From a virus, in the IMG/VR virus record IMGVR_UViG_3300047392_000229, positions 1 through 35,955 of that record: a DNA stretch of 35,955 nt, one strand, 5' to 3'. The notes beneath the pieces were generated by a model that worked only from the letters and a program-made list of their open reading frames with translations, had not been told where the DNA came from and searched no databases. Both the position numbers and the translations under genes were made by a program. Positions 24,429 through 30,119 of this stretch are shown here, one piece after another (within the stretch, counting starts at the first letter, position 1; the number at the start of each line of letters is the position of its first letter).

Positions 24429-24456
24429 TAGACAGGGCCATTAAAACTCTTATATT
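24429..24456 (+). promoter_or_regulatory. Rightward early promoter, probably leaderless
   Basis: TAGACA (24429-24434, 5 of 6 to the -35 consensus) and TATATT (24451-24456, 5 of 6 to the -10 consensus) are 16 bases apart. The predicted start is at or next to the ATG at 24463, and no Shine-Dalgarno site precedes that ATG. Confidence 0.6.
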
Positions 24457-24462
24457 TACCGC

Positions 24463-24642
24463 ATGAACATCGAACAAATTGAACAAAAATGTGCTGAAAC
24501 ATTGCTTGATTACGCAATCACAATGTGCAGTGCTTATGTAGACGAACCAGAGGACTTTAATGCCGCTGTAGTCGCTCTTTTAGCCAGGGCTTTAGAGAAT
24601 CATCTAAATCGCCCAATTAATATTCAGGAAATGTATCAATGA
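24463..24642 (+). CDS. 59-residue acidic helical protein
   Basis: The frame begins NIEQIEQKCAETLLDYAITM and continues with AYVDEPEDFNAAVVALLARA, then a short tail. It ends in an ATGA overlap with the winged-helix gene, which argues that both are translated together. It has no ribosome-binding site, and the promoter at 24429 would put the first transcribed base at the ATG. It could be a small regulator or antirepressor working with its neighbour. No family recognised. Confidence 0.6.
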   Translation: MNIEQIEQKCAETLLDYAITMCSAYVDEPEDFNAAVVALLARALENHLNRPINIQEMYQ

Positions 24643-25016
24643 CGCAAGCAAAGGTAATCAAAGCACTCCAAAATGGACCTTTGACCTCACATGAAGTAGC
24701 CAATCTGACTGGTATGCCACAAGCTACAGTCCTGTCTACTGCTAAAAAACTACGCCATCAAGGTAAGTTGACAACAGAAATCATTAAAGTTGGCAGACAT
24801 TGGGTGGCTCAATACACGCTAGATGATGAGCTTATTGAGTACAAGCCAAAGAAGGATGACGAGGAAACACGCTGCAAGCTAAACCCTTTTGACATTCGTA
24901 ACGCCAAGGGCATATTCACCCCTGCTGAGTACCGAGTGATGAACGCACAGGCAAAAAGGCTTTACAAAGCGAATCCAGACTTTACGAAAACAATTACCAA
25001 CAATCAAAGAATTTAA
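24639..25016 (+). CDS. Winged-helix transcriptional regulator-like protein
   Basis: 125 aa. Residues 1-60 read as a winged helix: TQAKVIKALQNGPLTSHEVA, NLTGMPQATVLSTAKKLRHQ as recognition helix, GKLTTEIIKVGRHWVAQYTL as wing. The second half has a KPKKDDEE linker and KGIFTPAEYRVMNAQAKRLY. It lies between divergent early control regions, with inverted AGTTTACAGT copies on each side, so it is the best candidate for an early gene regulator in this genome. A replication-initiation role is the alternative. Confidence 0.75.
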   Translation: MTQAKVIKALQNGPLTSHEVANLTGMPQATVLSTAKKLRHQGKLTTEIIKVGRHWVAQYTLDDELIEYKPKKDDEETRCKLNPFDIRNAKGIFTPAEYRVMNAQAKRLYKANPDFTKTITNNQRI

Positions 25017-25025
25017 GTTTACAGT
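25016..25025 (+). promoter_or_regulatory. AGTTTACAGT, second copy
   Basis: Begins at the last base of the regulator stop codon, about 30 bases before the TTGACA of the next promoter. It is an inverted match to 24384-24393. Confidence 0.35.
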
Positions 25026-25056
25026 AGGCTTTTTTAAGTATTCAATAAAAAAACCA

Positions 25057-25082
25057 TTGACAAGGTAAAAAATGTGTATAAT
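25057..25082 (+). promoter_or_regulatory. Promoter with perfect hexamers and short spacer
   Basis: TTGACA (25057-25062) and TATAAT (25077-25082) both match the sigma-70 consensus fully but are only 14 bases apart, shorter than the usual 16-18. A start near 25089 would place the CGTCTGA hairpin at the very 5' end of the transcript. The short spacer could make this promoter dependent on an activator that twists the DNA. Confidence 0.7.
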
Positions 25083-25087
25083 TAAAT

Positions 25088-25241
25088 CGTCTGAGTGGCA
25101 TCAGACGAGCGAATCAACTTCAAACCCCTCAGATACCTGTGGCGGTCTTGTCAGACAACTGGCGTACTTTTGAGTTGATTCAATCGTCCGTTGTTGCTCT
25201 CGCCAAGAGCCAAGACCACCAGAGTTATTTGAGGGGTTTTT
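25088..25241 (+). ncRNA. Structured RNA with long stem and predicted pseudoknot
   Basis: No convincing gene lies here, but base pairing is dense. CGTCTGA/TCAGACG (25088-25107) makes a 5' hairpin. Positions 25122-25150 pair with 25211-25239 along 29 positions with three mismatches, including AAACCCCTCA with TGAGGGGTTT and GGTCTTG with CAAGACC. GAATCAACT (25111-25119), outside the stem, is the exact complement of AGTTGATTC (25173-25181) inside its loop: a pseudoknot. GCTCT/AGAGC (25196-25210) is a hairpin whose loop CGCCA matches TGGCG (25160-25164). GACAAC (25154-25159) pairs with GTTGTT (25190-25195). The T-run at 25237-25241 could end a free small RNA; otherwise this is a 5' leader of the rightward operon. 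No known class recognised. Confidence 0.7.
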
Positions 25242-25495
25242 GCATTTGGCGACTACACAATGCGGTACGTCGGTGGTTGTGTGTTGGGATACCCTGTTAC
25301 ACGAGCAAGCTAGAGCAGGGACGGTGGGCGAATCCTAGAGCCGAGTGGTTGAAATAGTCTGGGATAGTGCGATTGCGATGACATGGCTCCATACAAGAGG
25401 AATCATCAAGGCACAAGCGAACTTTGGTTTTGACCACGGTAAGGCTGTGCTTTGCTCCAACATTCACCACCAAGAGGTATTAACTTAATAAGGAG
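25242..25495 (+). other. Gene-poor, G/C-richer stretch with further hairpins
   Basis: Between the structured RNA and the next ribosome site I see no convincing gene. Hairpins continue: ACACAA (25255-25260) with TTGTGT (25277-25282); CCCTGTT (25292-25298) with AGCAGGG (25314-25320); CAAGGCACA (25407-25415) with TGTGCTTTG (25446-25454), extended by two pairs past a bulge. CTAGAGC occurs twice (25310, 25335). The stretch is visibly richer in G and C than the flanking genes. It may be the rest of one long structured leader or a second RNA. Confidence 0.45.
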
Positions 25496-25503
25496 ATATG
25501 TAG

Positions 25504-25710
25504 ATGAAGTATCTGGTAAACAAGAGTAAGGAGAATGGTAGGGCACACCTGTGGGATGAAGGTGATACTTACTGCAAGATGTACAGCACAGGCGGATTAA
25601 GAAAAAAACGCTACGAAGTTGTTGACGACAAGGAAGACAAAGAAGTTTGTTTGATGTGTCAAAACGTTTGGAATGAAATCCATACTTATGCAGGAGGCAA
25701 TCATGTTTGA
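25504..25710 (+). CDS. Small cysteine protein, first gene after structured leader
   Basis: 68 aa. KYLVNKSKENGRAHLWDEGD and TYCKMYSTGGLRKKRYEVVD followed by VCLMCQNVW match a small conserved protein (RAHLWDxxDTxCRMxSTGGL...C..C) common in Proteobacteria and their phages. C24, C49 and C52 may bind zinc. AAGGAGA lies 8 bases before the ATG. The gene overlaps the next by 8 bases. Confidence 0.7.
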   Translation: MKYLVNKSKENGRAHLWDEGDTYCKMYSTGGLRKKRYEVVDDKEDKEVCLMCQNVWNEIHTYAGGNHV

Positions 25711-26059
25711 GTCTGGGTTTGAACGCTTCTGGTCAGCATGGCCTAAATCAATACGCAAGGGCGCAAAGTCTGAGTGTTTAAAGAAGTGGAACAAGTTTTA
25801 CTGCGAGACTTGTGTAGATCAAATAATTAAGCATATTGAGTGGATGAAAACCACAGATCAATGGCGCAAAGACAATGGTGCGTATATTCCAGCACCTTTA
25901 GTTTACTTAAACCAACAACGATGGGATGGTGCAGAAGTACCAGAGACTTTTGCTAAACCATTGGTTGACCCTGCATTGGCAAAGATTGAAGTTGATAGAA
26001 AAAAAGCAGCGCCTATGCCTGAACACATCCGAGCAAGATTAGCTGAACTGAGGAAATAA
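25703..26059 (+). CDS. Replication-type protein (helicase-loader/primosome-like domain)
   Basis: 118 aa. FERFWSAWPKSIRKGAKSEC, then KKWNKFYCETCVDQIIKHIE, QWRKDNGAYIPAPLVYLNQQ and RWDGAEV form a domain that in many phages is the C-terminal part of O-like or DnaT-like replication proteins (FWxAYPKKxxKxxAxxxW...YIPxPxTYLNxxRWxD). Here it stands alone. It may load host DnaB or bind primosome parts. The start at 25703 has AGGAGG 6 bases upstream; a longer frame lacks such a site. Confidence 0.7.
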   Translation: MFESGFERFWSAWPKSIRKGAKSECLKKWNKFYCETCVDQIIKHIEWMKTTDQWRKDNGAYIPAPLVYLNQQRWDGAEVPETFAKPLVDPALAKIEVDRKKAAPMPEHIRARLAELRK

Positions 26060-26060
26060 C

Positions 26061-26435
26061 ATGAAATTTAGAAAGAAGCCTGTAATCATTGAAGCTACAC
26101 AGTGGTTTAAAAACGGCGATCATCCATTGGATTACAGCAAAGTTCACGATGGTTTTGAGAATGGAATTTTGCGTCCTTTTTATCCTGTGGAGCGCAAAGC
26201 GAATAGTTGGGAGGGCGACATTGTGCGCTATTACCGAAACCCATGTCTACCAGACGAACGTCAATGCGAAAAGTGCGGGAACATCATGCACGATCACGGG
26301 TGGATTGATACGCTTGAAGGTGGGCATATCGTGTGCCCCGCTGACTGGATTATTACAGGCGTTAAAGGTGAGCACTACCCATGCAAGCCTGATATCTTTG
26401 AAATGACTTATGAGGTAGCTGATGAACTACTTTGA
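26061..26435 (+). CDS. Conserved phage protein with PxDWIITG motif
   Basis: 124 aa. FRKKPVIIEATQWF opens the protein, and GWIDTLEGGHIVCPADWIIT with GVKGEHYPCKPDIFEMTYE closes it, a very common phage pattern with no proven function. The middle holds CEKCGN (CxxC) with HDHG nearby, a possible zinc site that many relatives lack. It starts 1 base after the previous stop. Confidence 0.75.
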   Translation: MKFRKKPVIIEATQWFKNGDHPLDYSKVHDGFENGILRPFYPVERKANSWEGDIVRYYRNPCLPDERQCEKCGNIMHDHGWIDTLEGGHIVCPADWIITGVKGEHYPCKPDIFEMTYEVADELL

Positions 26436-26541
26436 AGCAATGAGACTATTGGACAAGGTGCGTGAAGGCGTACCCTACCCTCTACACCTGATAAACAAAG
26501 CATTGGAACTTACTGGTGACCTTCAGCAGACGGACGATTGA
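26422..26541 (+). CDS. 39-residue conserved helical protein
   Basis: Overlaps the end of the previous gene by 14 bases. YFEAMRLLDKVREGVPYPLH and LINKALELTGDL match small phage proteins with the pattern FExLxxVRxGxxYPxxxINxALxLTGDL. Real in my view because of this pattern. Function unknown. Confidence 0.6.
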   Translation: MNYFEAMRLLDKVREGVPYPLHLINKALELTGDLQQTDD

Positions 26542-26728
26542 AAACCCTAGCGATAGGGTAATCCTTGAGCAGTCAGAGGCTCGGGAACTCTATCGCACTT
26601 GGGAAACAACTAAAAACAATGACTTTGTTCGTGCCAGACTTGAGCGTTGCGAAAGAATCTACGGAACTGGAGCAAGAGATCGAGTCAGAAACTATATGTC
26701 TTTAATGAAAGTAGGTAACCTTGAATGA
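26516..26728 (+). CDS. Small conserved phage protein (RCERIYG family)
   Basis: 70 aa with a GTG start inside the previous gene. VRARLERCERIYGTGARDRV followed by RNYMSLMKVG is a frequent phage block (RxxRCExIYGxGAxxRIRxYM). Its stop codon TGA overlaps the ATG at 26725 as ATGA. That ATG belongs to the second frame in the methyltransferase region, not to the methyltransferase itself. Confidence 0.65.
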   Translation: MTFSRRTIENPSDRVILEQSEARELYRTWETTKNNDFVRARLERCERIYGTGARDRVRNYMSLMKVGNLE

Positions 26729-27713
26729 GTTGGCTTTATTCGCAGGTGCTGGTGGAGGAATACTTGGGGGGCAACTTCTTGGATGGAGAACAGTCTGTGC
26801 CGTTGAATGGGAGCCATACGCAGCTTGCGTACTTGCCGCCCGACAAAATGACGGCCTTCTCCCGCCTTTCCCGATTTGGGATGACGTTCAAACCTTTGAC
26901 GGAAGACCTTGGAGAGGAGTTGCTCAAGTCATTTCGGGAGGATTTCCGTGTCAAGACATATCCATTGCAGGAAAAGGAGATGGACTTGACGGAGAGCGAT
27001 CAGGAATGTGGCGAGAAATGGCGAGGATCATTCGCGAAGTTGGACCAGAGTACGTCTTTGTGGAGAACTCACCAATGCTCCTTTCTAGGGGACTTGGAAC
27101 CGTTCTCGGAGACCTTTCCTCAATGGGGTTTGATGCGAGATGGGGAATTGTGGGAGCAAAAGACGTTGGTGCAAACCACCAAAGGGACAGAATCTGGATT
27201 GTGGCTCACTCCAACAGTAATGGATGGACTACCCGCAAGAAATCCAGAAGCCTTGGAGCGTCAATACCAGAACAACAGGAAAGGCAGATCAACTCACTCA
27301 ACTCTGAGAGAGCAAGTGGTCTATCCTCCACCAAAACAAATGTTCCCGACTCCCAATGCTTGGGATGGCAAGAGGGGTCCTCGGAGCGAGGAGCATCTCA
27401 GAACAAAGAAAGCCCAAGTGACACTGGTCACGGCAGTAGCCCAATTGGAGAGAGAGAACTTTCCGACTCCATGTGCGACAGACTACAAGGGAGCAGATCA
27501 ATCGGGGAAACTGAGGGACAGATTGGATTACGCTGCCGAAAGGGGCGCTACGAAGAACAAAACCTTTACGGCTCCGACAGTACCTGGTGGTCAGTTGAAC
27601 CCGATATTCGTAGAGTGGTTAATGGGATGGACGCTAGGGTGGACAGACTTAAAGCCCTTGGTAATGGGCAAGTCCCCCTCTGTGCCGCCACAGCATGGGA
27701 ACTCCTGAAATGA
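26721..27713 (+). CDS. DNA cytosine-5 methyltransferase
   Basis: 330 aa. Motif I is LFAGAGGGILGG (6-17), motif IV is GGFPCQDIS with catalytic C77, motif VI is ENS (115-117, usually ENV), motif VIII is QRDRIWIVA (154-162), and motifs IX/X end in RLKALGNGQVP. The middle (165-265) is Ser-rich and variable, as for a target-recognition region. It transfers a methyl group from S-adenosylmethionine to cytosine, probably guarding phage DNA from restriction. The start codon is TTG with only a weak TAGGT site. The whole gene is also open in the +1 frame (see the next entry). No cognate endonuclease is seen. Confidence 0.92.
   Translation: MNELALFAGAGGGILGGQLLGWRTVCAVEWEPYAACVLAARQNDGLLPPFPIWDDVQTFDGRPWRGVAQVISGGFPCQDISIAGKGDGLDGERSGMWREMARIIREVGPEYVFVENSPMLLSRGLGTVLGDLSSMGFDARWGIVGAKDVGANHQRDRIWIVAHSNSNGWTTRKKSRSLGASIPEQQERQINSLNSERASGLSSTKTNVPDSQCLGWQEGSSERGASQNKESPSDTGHGSSPIGERELSDSMCDRLQGSRSIGETEGQIGLRCRKGRYEEQNLYGSDSTWWSVEPDIRRVVNGMDARVDRLKALGNGQVPLCAATAWELLK
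26725..27708 (+). CDS. Second long reading frame nested in the methyltransferase gene
   Basis: 327 codons, open through almost the full methyltransferase gene in another frame. It has an ATG start that overlaps the preceding stop as ATGA. The product has features of a real protein: LWRTHQCSFLGDLEPFSETF, then PQWGLMRDGE, and spaced motifs WLTPTVMDG, FPTPNAWDG and FPTPCATD. It ends with GGQLNPIFVEWLMGWTLGWT. I recall the same blocks (xPTPxAxD repeats, GGxLNPxWVEWLMGxPxGWTD) in phage proteins labelled as cytosine methylases, so the frame seems conserved. It lacks methyltransferase catalytic motifs. It is either a true overlapping gene or a trans-frame shadow kept open by codon bias. Confidence 0.55.
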   Translation: MSWLYSQVLVEEYLGGNFLDGEQSVPLNGSHTQLAYLPPDKMTAFSRLSRFGMTFKPLTEDLGEELLKSFREDFRVKTYPLQEKEMDLTESDQECGEKWRGSFAKLDQSTSLWRTHQCSFLGDLEPFSETFPQWGLMRDGELWEQKTLVQTTKGTESGLWLTPTVMDGLPARNPEALERQYQNNRKGRSTHSTLREQVVYPPPKQMFPTPNAWDGKRGPRSEEHLRTKKAQVTLVTAVAQLERENFPTPCATDYKGADQSGKLRDRLDYAAERGATKNKTFTAPTVPGGQLNPIFVEWLMGWTLGWTDLKPLVMGKSPSVPPQHGNS

Positions 27714-28138
27714 CAATGATGATTGTGTATTCAGTTTATGGAGAACCAATAGGTAAAGGGCGGCCCAGATTTGCTAAACGAGGAAACTTTGTTTCTACCT
27801 ACACTCCCCAAAAGACAAAGACCTATGAAGACGAAATCAGGATGATGGCTAAAGCCGCAATGGGTGCATCAGAGCCATTAGAAACGCCTGTAACAGTTGC
27901 AATTTATATCAGAGTTGGAATACCCGCATCATTCTCAAAGCAGAAGCGTAAGGATGCACTGGCAAACATTCTGAAGCCAACAAAGAAGCCAGATGCTGAC
28001 AATATTTTGAAATGTTTTCTAGACGCAATGAACGACATTGTTTATTTAGATGACAAACAAGTTGTTAACATTCATCTAACAAAAGTCTATGCAGAAACAC
28101 CTGCCGTTGAAGTGATGGTTAAGGAAGACTTAGGGTAA
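27710..28138 (+). CDS. rusA: RusA-like Holliday junction resolvase
   Basis: 142 aa. VYSVYGEPIGKGRPRFAKRG opens the RusA fold, and KPDADNILKCFLDAMNDIVY followed by LDDKQVV carries the acidic residues (D in KPDADN, D in LDAMND, D in LDDKQV) that bind the metal. It cuts four-way junctions made during recombination or replication. The ATG at 27710 overlaps the methyltransferase stop (ATGA); an ATG 15 bases earlier is possible. Together with the annealing protein it forms the recombination set. Confidence 0.92.
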   Translation: MTMMIVYSVYGEPIGKGRPRFAKRGNFVSTYTPQKTKTYEDEIRMMAKAAMGASEPLETPVTVAIYIRVGIPASFSKQKRKDALANILKPTKKPDADNILKCFLDAMNDIVYLDDKQVVNIHLTKVYAETPAVEVMVKEDLG

Positions 28139-28197
28139 GTCCCTATTCAAAATATTGCCAAACAGGAATAACATTTAATTTTTAACAGGAGTGAATG

Positions 28198-28446
28198 ATG
28201 GAACAAACTTGGGAATTTGACACAACAACAGGCGAAGGCAGTGAGATCGTCACAGTAGTCTATGAGTACGAAATAGACGATGACAAGTCCACATATAACG
28301 AAGGCATCAAAGAAGTCTGGTTTGAAGGCCGTAATGTGATTGGCCTGTTCTCTGACGAACAATTCAAAGAGCTTGATATGGAAGCTGCAATGCGTTTCCA
28401 CGAACACAAGCTGAACTACAAATACACATCGGACATTGAGCCATGA
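28198..28446 (+). CDS. Small acidic beta-rich protein
   Basis: 82 aa. EQTWEFDTTTGEGSEIVTVV followed by YEYEIDDDKSTYNEGIKEVW is beta-rich and acidic, then a short helix (SDEQFKELDMEAAMRFHEHK). I chose the second ATG (28198) because AGGAG is 6 bases upstream; the ATG at 28195 is too close. The leader TTTAACAGGAGTGAAT is identical to the one before the gene ending at 23979 on the other strand. Function unknown. Confidence 0.65.
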   Translation: MEQTWEFDTTTGEGSEIVTVVYEYEIDDDKSTYNEGIKEVWFEGRNVIGLFSDEQFKELDMEAAMRFHEHKLNYKYTSDIEP

Positions 28447-28583
28447 TTCTTGGTTGCCAACCAAAACAACCAGACACCAAGTGCTTGAACTGTAAAAGGA
28501 ACAAGCCTTTTGGTGTGATTGTTAAGAACTCAAAAGACAAAGCTTGCATCTATATGCCAATCTCTTTATTGGTAAGAACATGA
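28443..28583 (+). CDS. 46-residue cysteine-rich protein
   Basis: ATGA overlaps tie it to both neighbours. Cysteines at 5, 14, 17 (CLNCKRN) and 35 could hold one zinc ion. No family recognised. The tight coupling on both ends is the main evidence that it is translated. Confidence 0.5.
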   Translation: MILGCQPKQPDTKCLNCKRNKPFGVIVKNSKDKACIYMPISLLVRT

Positions 28584-28975
28584 AAGTAGGATTTACTTGC
28601 TCTTGCTTTGATCTACTTCATGCGGGACATATCTCTATGTTGCGCGAAGCAAAGACAGTCTGTGATTACCTGGTTGTTGGATTGCAGACAGATCCAAGCA
28701 TTGATGGACGAAAGAAAAAGCCAGTTCAATCAGTGTATGAGAGATACACACAACTAGAAGCTTGCAAGTATGTGGACAAGATAATCCCATACGACAACGA
28801 GCATGATTTGTACAACTTGTTGGTGACTTTAAACATTGACATCAGGATCATTGGTGAAGACTACATGGAAAAGCCATTCACAGGAATGGAATTAGATACT
28901 CCTGTTTACTTCAACAAAAGAAAGCATTTTTGGAGTACTACTGACTTAAAACAAAGGGTGATTGACAATGACTAA
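28580..28975 (+). CDS. TagD/RfaE-like nucleotidyltransferase
   Basis: 131 aa, the usual length of glycerol-3-phosphate cytidylyltransferase. VGFTCSCFDLLHAGHISMLR contains the HxGH motif of the family, and WSTTDLKQRV is close to the second nucleotide-binding motif (ISTTxLKxRI). IIGEDYMEKPFTG sits in the substrate region. It would join CMP (or AMP) to a phosphorylated alcohol or sugar. Phage copies may alter envelope polymers or supply a donor for the glycosyltransferase-like protein at 7971. The ATG at 28580 overlaps the previous stop. Confidence 0.85.
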   Translation: MKVGFTCSCFDLLHAGHISMLREAKTVCDYLVVGLQTDPSIDGRKKKPVQSVYERYTQLEACKYVDKIIPYDNEHDLYNLLVTLNIDIRIIGEDYMEKPFTGMELDTPVYFNKRKHFWSTTDLKQRVIDND

Positions 28976-29255
28976 AGACGAAGCTCTTAAAGTGGCATTA
29001 AATGTTTTGCGTAATAGATGTGAGCCTGACCATCCTGTATTCATTGTGATTAAAGCCGCACTAGAAGCGAAGGATGAGGCTGTGGCGTTCAAAATCTACA
29101 AGCCGACACCTCCACGACACGCCACCCCTAATGTTCGAGATGCTGAATTACCTTGGGTGTATGACCAAGACCCATCGTCTGGGAATGTTGCATCGATGTG
29201 GGTTACTCCTGTGCAAACAGCGGCAGACATTGAACAAGCAAAGGGAAACGTATGA
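28968..29255 (+). CDS. Conserved MTKDEAL-type phage protein
   Basis: 95 aa. TKDEALKVALNVLRNRC is a common N-terminal block in phages of Burkholderiales and relatives, followed by a variable linker (AVAFKIYKPTPPRHATP) and VYDQDPSSGNVASMWVTPVQ. Function unknown. It overlaps the nucleotidyltransferase by 8 bases. The ATG at 28968 is preferred over a TTG two codons earlier. Confidence 0.65.
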   Translation: MTKDEALKVALNVLRNRCEPDHPVFIVIKAALEAKDEAVAFKIYKPTPPRHATPNVRDAELPWVYDQDPSSGNVASMWVTPVQTAADIEQAKGNV

Positions 29256-29656
29256 AGTCATGCACTTGTTACGCATTAAGGGCTGTTGATTGCACTTGCT
29301 TACCAGCCAAATACGATGAAATTTATACAACACCCGAGCAAGAGCCTGTGGCTTGGTTACATACAAAAATTGAAGGGGTGGCTGTTCCGCATCGACCCGC
29401 TGATTTGGATAAACATCCTGACAGGTGGCAAGCCTTGTACAAAGAACCGCCATCATGCCCAACATGCAAAGCGTTATCCCGTGCTGTGATGTTAGACCAA
29501 ACAAGCCATGACACCACCCCACCACAGCGCAAGCCGTTATCGGATGAGGAGATTGAAAAGATGCGGCATTTAATTGATTGGACAGCGCATTGGTCATATA
29601 ACACATTTGCCCGAGCCATTGAAGCCGCACACGGCATAACAGGAGAAAACAAATGA
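29252..29656 (+). CDS. Cysteine-rich modular small phage protein
   Basis: 134 aa. N-terminal cysteines (CTCYALRAVDCTCLP), a central QEPVAWLHTKIEG block, a CPTC pair (69, 72) and a C-terminal PPQRKPLSDEEIEKMRHLID helix. The QEPVAW and PLSDEEI modules appear in varied combinations in phage early proteins, so the gene looks like a mosaic of exchangeable parts. Function unknown. ATGA overlaps at both ends. Confidence 0.6.
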   Translation: MKSCTCYALRAVDCTCLPAKYDEIYTTPEQEPVAWLHTKIEGVAVPHRPADLDKHPDRWQALYKEPPSCPTCKALSRAVMLDQTSHDTTPPQRKPLSDEEIEKMRHLIDWTAHWSYNTFARAIEAAHGITGENK

Positions 29657-29871
29657 ACATTGAACTTGAATTTGCTTTGTGGTTATGCGTGGTGGCTTTG
29701 TGCGCCATGCCTGTTGGCGCCTTTCAATACAAACGCATATTAATGATGTGTGCAAAACAGCGAACAGCAGAAAAACTGTTGGATGGGAATTTCTACTACA
29801 TCATTCCTGAGAGCGAGTATGTGGAATTTATTGGCTTGAAAAACGTCCACGGCATTAAGGGGGAAGCATGA
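29653..29871 (+). CDS. Small membrane protein
   Basis: 72 aa. One N-terminal span (FALWLCVVALCAMPVGAFQY), then a basic stretch (KRILMMCAKQR) and a soluble tail (YIIPESEYVEFIGLKNV). The positive residues after the span suggest that the tail stays in the cytoplasm. No family recognised. ATGA overlaps on both sides. Confidence 0.55.
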   Translation: MNIELEFALWLCVVALCAMPVGAFQYKRILMMCAKQRTAEKLLDGNFYYIIPESEYVEFIGLKNVHGIKGEA

Positions 29872-30119
29872 CTGAATGGACTCCAGAGGAAGACGAAGCC
29901 TTTAACATGGTTGAGCAAAACAGTAACCTTGGAAAGCAAATATTGCGAGCAAATAAATCTAGTGGCATGGACTGTTGCACCTATGACTGCACCCAAGGAA
30001 GGAACTGTCCTGTACGCAACAAGACGCTAGATGAGGTAGCCCATGAGTTCAGCTTAATGAAGTCATTGGGGGATACGGCACAGAGTTTCGCTGCATTTGT
30101 AAGAGGTATGAAAAAATGA
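29868..30119 (+). CDS. Cysteine-containing small protein
   Basis: 83 aa. TEWTPEEDEAFNMVEQN, then GMDCCTYDCTQGRNCPVRNK, which puts four cysteines within 12 residues, and a helical end with SLMKSLGDTAQSFAAFVRGM. A metal-binding knot is possible. No family recognised. ATGA overlaps on both sides. Confidence 0.55.
   Translation: MTEWTPEEDEAFNMVEQNSNLGKQILRANKSSGMDCCTYDCTQGRNCPVRNKTLDEVAHEFSLMKSLGDTAQSFAAFVRGMKK

Noticed and set aside
25290-25345. Possible tRNA (GGGCGAATCC resembles a T-arm)
   Set aside because: I could not form a 7-base acceptor stem, a D-arm and an anticodon arm around it with proper spacing.
25139-25357. 73-codon frame with GTG start inside the structured region
   Set aside because: It has no ribosome-binding site, starts inside the long RNA stem, and its residues follow the base-paired segments without a protein pattern.
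25378-25488. 36-codon ATG frame before the gene at 25504
   Set aside because: No Shine-Dalgarno site and no recognisable pattern; most of it lies in the 25407-25454 hairpin.
26721-27713. Complete restriction-modification system
   Set aside because: No restriction endonuclease gene is recognisable next to the methyltransferase; the nested frame lacks nuclease motifs.
29148-29708. 186-codon frame on the - strand
   Set aside because: It lies opposite three coupled + strand genes and has no start signal; it is a shadow of their codon use.
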